Made by a program: the position numbers and the translations under genes. From Paralvinella palmiformis (Eukaryota; Annelida; Polychaeta; Terebellida; Alvinellidae), in NCBI GenBank assembly GCA_025642065.1, contig JAODUP010000153.1, forward strand, positions 399,501 to 463,500: a DNA stretch of 64,000 nt. Direction: 5' to 3'. Each line of letters opens with the position of its first letter. Positions within the stretch are counted from its first letter, which is position 1. The notes under the pieces are model-generated. The model worked only from the letters and a program-made list of their open reading frames with translations. It ran no database searches and had not been told where the DNA came from. Below, piece after piece: positions 57,700 through 64,000 of the stretch.

Positions 57700-58740
57700 T
57701 TTGAAGCCGAAAGTATGGGGAAACCGTAAGACGATAATGCAGCTGTTCGTTGAAATATTCCTCATAACCATTGCCTTAAGTGACTGGACAAACCATACAC
57801 CATTTAATCGCTTAAAGGTAAATCCATTGTCTGCTGATTGGTTGAATCCTGTGACTCAGATATGGAGTGGTGTCTTAAGATTTATTCGTATAACAACCAC
57901 CACATACAACACCGATTGCACGGATGTAGGCATAAAGCGGCTGTTGTTGTTGTTGTAGTAGTATAGTTGTTGTTGTTGTAAATGGACAATAGGTGATGGG
58001 TGCCATCATTAATGGTGCAAGTGTCACTTACAACGACATCATGTCATAACATCTTCATGGCAGTATGTCGTGACTTCTTCATGACGTTATATAATGGCAT
58101 CGTGTACGAAGCGAATGAACGTTACCCGGGAAAGTGTAGTTCACCTTTTATCGCCCGTAAAGTGTACATTGTGTAAAGTGTACAACTTATCGAAGTGTAT
58201 TCCAATCCTCGAATCACTCCAGTAATCACTAGCTGGTGTTTTAATACTATTCTTTGCAGAATTGCATCCTATTCCATAACACATGATACCTTATTTAAAA
58301 TGTAGGTATCATTAATTGTAGTCATTTTGTGTATTAAGCAATAACGAAACCACGCTATATTGTTGTGTCAGTTGCCTGTACACAGACATGCCGAACTCGA
58401 GCGGCAGTCACGTGCCATATACGGCATCCTCATGAATATTCGGTTATGTCCGTTTTCCCTCGATAAGTTCCGTCATCAACGTATGTATGCTTTCATATGG
58501 TTTTGCTCGGTTATGCGTGGAACGCCACCACTCTCTGCGTGTCAACACTGAACACGTGTGTGCATATTCTGCCCATGTTTAATTAGCCACGTGGTGGCTG
58601 GCTCAAGGTTCATTACGACATTTCTAGCCACAAAACACACAGGCCAATAAAAGGTAATTGTTATCATAATAACTCGAAGAAGGTATTGGCCACCAAAGCA
58701 TTTCTTTAAAGGATGCGAAATAGGGAACATGGTTGCTCAC

Positions 58741-58890
58741 ATGGATCTTGCGGTGTGAGTTCGACTGCGGTCTAGGTTTGAAGGTTGTTTCATCCATCAC
58801 TGTCGTTCATTGCTTTTTAGATTGGCCTATAGTTAAGATACGATACATTTCAAATTGGCCGTAAAAGATCAATTAAAAATTAAAAAAAAA
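58741..58890 (+). mobile_element. old SINE family A relative
   Basis: gtgagttcgactgcgg (box-B position), gaaggttgtttcatccatca and ttggccgtaaaagatcaatt match family A; the tail is A-rich rather than (ATC)n. Strongly diverged. Confidence 0.55.
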
Positions 58891-60575
58891 TATCCCAGTA
58901 CACGTGGCGCTTCATTCTGGTTGTCTTTTAGGATAAGTAGCCTCCTTTTTATATGTAAATGGTTTCGGTAAGTCGTTGAGTGTATGTACCATGGTTAGTC
59001 AAATTAAGTTTGTTGACGAGATTTGCTTCCTGATAGCTGTGATTGTATTCGTTTATATTTTGCTGTGAGTTGGGTATGCAATAATCTCCATTTGCCGGTT
59101 ACAATTGGGGGGGGGGGGGAGCTTCTGTGGGATCAGTTTATTCTGCTGTTCAAACGTCACGTTGAATCATTGTTTACCCTCCTCTCAAGCTGGCTTTAAA
59201 TGGTACCAAATCGTTTTTAAAGCAGTCACGTTTTATTCGATGACATTGGAAACCCGGAGTTTAAAATGGCCCCGTCGAGCCATTCAGTACCTCCCATATA
59301 CATTCCGTCCTCCCATAAAACGGCCAACATCCGACCGACCGAGCACCGGTTTCGGCCACCGTCGGCGGGCGCCCAACAGCGGCCCAACAGCGGCCCGGGC
59401 GTATTATTCCGTGATTTGTTCGTGATTGAAATTGCCAGCTGTCAGCCCGGCGATGTGAGAAGAGCGCCGCCGATATACCTGCCAGCCATATATCCTTTCG
59501 CCGCGGTGATCATTCCATGAATATAATTTCAGGTGTATTGACAAAATGGCACTAGAATTACAGCCCCGTGAGCCTGTTGCATTAATGCGCTTGTCTCGTC
59601 CAGGCCGCCATGCTGCCGCCGATTCTGCTCACTCTCTCTCTCTCTCTCTCTGCCCAAAGCCGGGATTGAATTCCGCGTTGGGCTTTGCTACCTCCCCGTC
59701 CGTACGCCTCCCATTCGAGGACGGGGCCGGGGGGGTGGGGTGGGGGCGGTGATCTGGATGGGAACGGGCGGGGGAAGGTCTAGCTGTACGGCACCAATAA
59801 GCCAGCGGGCCCCCGAATACCCAATAAAGATAATATTAATGTTTGTTGAAGCGTTCTGCTCGATTCCCGTCCATTCTCTGTCGTCTCGTATAGTCCGATG
59901 CTTTAAAGCGCTGCCCAGTTGTTGTTGTTGTCGTTGTTGCAAAACAGTTGGTCGCCCCGCCACTGTTCAATAACGGACGGAGCCCGGTACACTAAACCTT
60001 ATACCCGGGCAGCATCACTCGCCGGGGTGGGGGTGGGAGTGTTCCTGGGGTAAAAGACCATAAAACTTGCCCCGTTTGGTTACAGACAGAGCTGTCCTAA
60101 AAGACCCGTAACCGGCCCCCCCCCCCCCGAGGACTGGTCTCCGAGGTCAGGCCTCGTTGTACGATCATAACGAGACGCGTGCCAACTTCCGAGCGTTTCG
60201 TCCCGATGCTGGCTGTCAGCTGATGAAGCGGCGCGATGAAAGCGCCATCTTTGCGGTCACCTTTAAATGTTAATATGTATGCCCGCTCGCTTTTTTTCCC
60301 TGTCTCTGGCCGCCGAATAACAAATAACATCGTCGTTATTTATACCACACACTTGGCCGAATTAATGCCTCGTTTATGCCACGTCTCTGGACCACAGATT
60401 TGCTCGAGTGCTCCTGTCTGAATGCGGCGACTATCAACGCTGCACCGTGCACCATTCTGGTGTGACGTGCACCATTCTGGTGTTATGTGCACCAGAATAT
60501 CATTGGTATCCGTGTATGAATCTTACCTACCAGTGAGAAGCAATTTGTTATTCGTATGCTGTCTAAGGTAAATTT

Positions 60576-60635
<60 letters not shown>

Positions 60636-61206
60636 TTAACTGAGGCTTTCCTTAAAGCTAGTATAGGTCTTGATTGAGTGAATAAGTGAGTGTCTTAATG
60701 TTGGTCTAACCTGGAACATATGGCCTAATGGTTACTCTCTAGGGAAGTGATATGATCGGATCGAAGTTTGTCGTTGATGGTTGTAACACCCCACAAACAA
60801 TCAGATCGCAGTTTCAAGTGTTGCTGTTTTATAAATTATAGTTTCGGCGGCTTTTAGTGGCAGATTACTATTTAAGACTGGATCACGTGCAGCTTCTGGT
60901 TACGCGGCACGGATGGCGATGCGTGTCCGTGCGCGAGGGAGCGCGCTCTTGGTGCGTGCGAGCGAGCGAGTCGCGTATGCCCCCAGAGCTCGATCCAGTG
61001 GTGAATATTTCGTGTCCGCGGAAGCGGCGATCGTTATCCCGATTTATTAATATTCATGTCGTTTCGGAAATAATCAGAGATTATTTAAGTCGGCACGGCG
61101 ATGGACGGCTGAAAAAGACCAATAAATTGTCCATGAGAGGTCAAAAGGACAATTGTCATTCGCCGCGGGGCTTATTGGTAATTAAGCATTGCTCACGCCC
61201 TCGGGC

Positions 61207-61252
<46 letters not shown>

Positions 61253-61419
61253 ACCACCACCCCCCTTTTGACCAGTAGAGGTGGTGGCTTCCTGTTAGGT
61301 CTGTTATATTTGGTTTGTATCCGTTGGTTAGCTGATATAGCCGGTGATGGTAACGATATTGGTGATGATCTTGTTTTTGGTGATGCTTGTGGTGTTGGTG
61401 ATGATTATTATGATGATGA

Positions 61420-63066
61420 TGATGATGTTGTTGTTGTTATGCTGTTGGCGCCGGAGATGCTGTTGTTGTTGTTGCTGCTGCTGCTGCTAATGATGCCGAT
61501 AACGGCTATGGCTGTGACAGCAGTGTGTTATGGTGATCCTGTTGCTAATGGTGGGGTACTGGTTGTTGTTGTTATTATTGTTGTTATTATTGTTGTTGTT
61601 GTTGCACTAGGTGTAATACCAGTTGCTATAGTCGTTCTTATAATAGTTGTTGTGGTGGTTATAGCTGTGGTCGTGGTTATAAGTTTGTGCTGCTGTTGGT
61701 GGTACTGTTGGTGGTGGTGGTGGTGGTGCTTTTGGCAGTACTATTGGTGCTACTTTTGATGGTGGTACTGTTGGTGGTACTGTTGGTGGTGGTGGTGGTG
61801 GTGCTTTTGGCAGTACTATTGGTGCTACTTTTGATGGTGGTGCTGTTGCTGTTGGTGGTGCTTTTGGCAGTACTATTGGTGCTACTTTTGATGGTGGTAC
61901 TGTTGGTGGTGGTGTTGGTGGTGCTTTTGGCAGTACTATTGGTGCTACTTTTGATGGTGGTGCTGTTGGTGGTACTCTTGGTGTTGGTGGTATTGTTGGT
62001 GGTACCGTTGATTGTATTGTTGGTGGTATTTTTGATGGTGGTGCTGTTGGTGGTATTGTTGGTGGTAATGTTGATGGTACTGTTGGTTGTCCTGTTGGTG
62101 GTACTGTTGGTGGTGGTGGTGCTTTTGGCAGTACTATTGGTGCTACTTTTGATGGTGGTACTGTTGGTGGTGGTGTTGGTGGTGCTTTTGGCAGTACTAT
62201 TGGTGCTACTTTTGATGGTGGTGCTGTTGGTGGTACTCTTGGTGTTGGTGGTATTGTTGGTGGTACCGTTGATTGTATTGTTGGTGGTACTTTTTGATGG
62301 TGGTGCTGTTGGTGGTATTGTTGGTGGTAATGTTGATGGTACTGTTGGTTGTCCTGTTGGTGGTACTGTTGGTGGTGGTGGTGCTTTTGGCAGTACTATT
62401 GGTGCTACTTTTGATGGTGGTACTGTTGGTGGTACTGTTGGTGGTGGTGGTGCTTTTGGCAGTACTATTGGTGCTACTTTTGATGGTGGTGCTGTTGGTG
62501 GTACTGTTGGTGGTGGTGTTGGTGGTGCTTTTGGCAGTACTATTGGTGCTACTTTTGATGGTGGTACTGTTGGTGGTGGTGTTGGTGGTGCTTTTGGCAG
62601 TACTATTGGTGCTACTTTTGATGGTGGTGCTGTTGGTGGTACTCTTGGTGTTGGTGGTACTGTTGATTGTATTGTTGGTGGTATTTTTGATGGTGGTGCT
62701 GTTGGTGGTATTGTTGGTGGTAATGTTGATGGTACTGTTGGTTGTCCTGTTGGTGGTACTGTTGGTGTTGGTAGTACTGTTGGTAGTACTGTTGGTGGTA
62801 CTGTTCGTGGTGGTGATGGTGCTGTGGGTGGTGGTGGTTGTGCTTTTGGCGGTACTGTTAGTGGTACTTTTGATGGTGGTGGTGATGATGGTGCTGTTGG
62901 TGGTGGTGTTGATGGTACTGTTGATGGTACTGGTGGTGATGTTGTTGGTGGTACTGTTGGTGGTGGTGGTGGTACTGTTGTTGTTGCTGTTAGTAGTGCT
63001 GTTGGTGGTACTCTTGGTGGTGCTGTTGGTGGTACAGTTATTGGTGTGGCTGGTTTGCTCTTGTAA
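61420..63066. repeat. long G/T-rich trinucleotide-based higher-order repeat
   Basis: The + strand is almost only G and T, built of GGT/GTT/GCT/ACT triplets. A block gcttttggcagtactattgg+tgctacttttgatggtgg occurs ten times between 61729 and 62625, and a longer block starting cttggtgttggtggta occurs three times (about 61978, 62238, 62643). Open frames of about 460-470 codons run on both strands because the triplets allow no stop. A one-base indel near 62290 shifts the frame without closing it, which argues against coding. Confidence 0.9.
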
Positions 63067-63464
63067 AAAGGCATTTTGATGAAATAACCCATTATGTCAG
63101 CAGTCCGAATTCGATAAAACGGTCATTTGGATTAGGAAGAGGTTGGGCGGGAAGGGGGGGGAGGCTGTGTGTCGTTGAGGAAGGGGTGGGGGTGTAGTGA
63201 GGGGTAAAGCATACGAAACAGAACGAGGTCAAAATCGAATTGGTTGAGTGAGAAATGTGATCCGGACCCTGCAAAAAATATGTCGCAGTCACCGTAACCA
63301 GCTTTATTGTGCAAAGCCACCGGGGGTAGGCTTAAAACGACAAAATCCTGAACGGAGGATGGGAGTTGGGGCGACTGGTGGGGGAGGGGGAACTTAAATA
63401 TATAATGGGAAATACAGTAGTACCATCTGTATTTTGTATTTTGTATAGCTTGTGTGTGTGTATG

Positions 63465-63525
<61 letters not shown>

Positions 63526-64000
63526 AGGGTTGATGGGTACAAGAAGGGCCTTTTATTATATCCTCGTTTTTATTTGGCACCATATGACATGTAGGTGGAT
63601 ATTGTAGACTCGTTCTGACATTCTAACTTCGAGATTGGGAGAGAGAGAGAGGGAGAGGGTTCATCTCTTATCTTACAATATGCCACAGTTAGGCGCCATA
63701 TCCCATACAAAGGGATCCGTGACGAATAAGTATTATTGGCACGAATCCTTCTTAGCCACCAAGTTATGTGCCAATAACATTAACTGAAGCCATTCCGGAA
63801 CCGCTGACCGCCCCACAAAGACACATACGTCACACAGCCCGATTAAGCTGGATTACGGAGATCCTATCGGTTCAATGTCGTCGCCGTACCACATTTCCCT
63901 CGCCGTACCACCCCAACCCCCCCTGAAAAAAATTCCTATTCGTGGCTCCGGAATCGGGGCGGCACATAGTTTCTCTGCCCGTCGTCATGGCGACCAGGCG

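Larger units (their letters stand above)
53322..64000 (+). other. downstream region, no exon supported
   Basis: The next polycystin exon must start with two bases of a split codon and continue REJ. I checked acceptor-like sites at 54847, 57068, 57584, 58259, 59533 and 60842; none gives REJ-like sequence ending in a donor. The region holds degenerate GACAGCCAACC repeats (53600-54310), SINE-like elements, (TGAC)n(TCAC)n, CpG-rich blocks (55000-55450, 59220-60450) and the G/T repeat. Confidence 0.5.

Noticed and set aside
60218..60250. cagctgatgaagcggcgcgatgaaagcg, hammerhead-ribozyme-like core words
   Set aside because: CTGATGA and GAAA are present, but the bases between them cannot form stem II, and no cleavage-site stem was found.
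60857..61759. 300-codon + frame ending in a Val/Asp/Leu-rich low-complexity stretch
   Set aside because: The first third has no recognisable domain, the middle is a (TC)n tract and the rest is GTT/GAT triplet repeat; openness is due to composition.
61677..63092. 471-codon Pro/Thr-rich frame on the - strand and 459-codon Gly/Val frame on the + strand
   Set aside because: Both come from the same G/T repeat, which lacks stops in nearly all frames; a one-base indel switches the peptide type midway, which selection on a protein would not tolerate.

Overview
This is a eukaryotic genomic window, not prokaryotic. Short open stretches are bounded by GT...AG splice signals, and most of the DNA is intronic, with dense microsatellites, tRNA-derived SINEs and decayed LINE and MITE copies. 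The tRNA-headed SINEs, the (TCAC)n/(TGAC)n arrays and an intron-rich polycystin gene suggest a spiralian invertebrate, most likely a mollusc. That assignment is inference; no species marker is present.

One protein-coding gene can be supported, on the + strand. Nineteen consecutive internal exons, from 729 to 53321, join with compatible splice phases into one open frame of about 3.69 kb (roughly 1,230 residues). The translation is the extracellular part of a polycystin-1-family protein: the end of one PKD repeat, seven further PKD (polycystic kidney disease, Ig-like) repeats, then a REJ (receptor for egg jelly) module. Both ends lie outside the window. The signal peptide and first domains are upstream; the end of REJ, the GAIN/GPS autoproteolysis region, the PLAT domain and the membrane segments expected of the family are not seen and should lie downstream. 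The REJ module is interrupted by an added linker, made of a poly-threonine exon, a short Pro/acidic/Gly/Ser exon and the start of a third exon.

Layout: 1-6262 holds six exons covering six PKD repeats; 6263-14426 is an 8.2-kb intron with a CpG-rich part and LINE and hAT-like relics; 14427-17704 holds the last two PKD repeats, with a 120-bp near-perfect palindrome in one intron; 17863-20847 holds the first half of REJ; 20848-31980 carries the linker exons in long introns; 31981-32639 holds the second half of REJ; 32640-53191 is a 20.5-kb intron full of SINEs, MITEs and minisatellites; 53192-53321 is the last recognised exon; 53322-64000 has no exon I can support and ends with a 1.7-kb G/T-only repeat that is open in several frames on both strands.

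No CRISPR array, rRNA, functional tRNA gene or operon is present. The most interesting items are the linker-interrupted REJ module, the tRNA-SINE family (one copy with a perfect 14-bp target duplication), the intronic palindrome, two MITE-like elements, and two stop-free repeat arrays that imitate genes.
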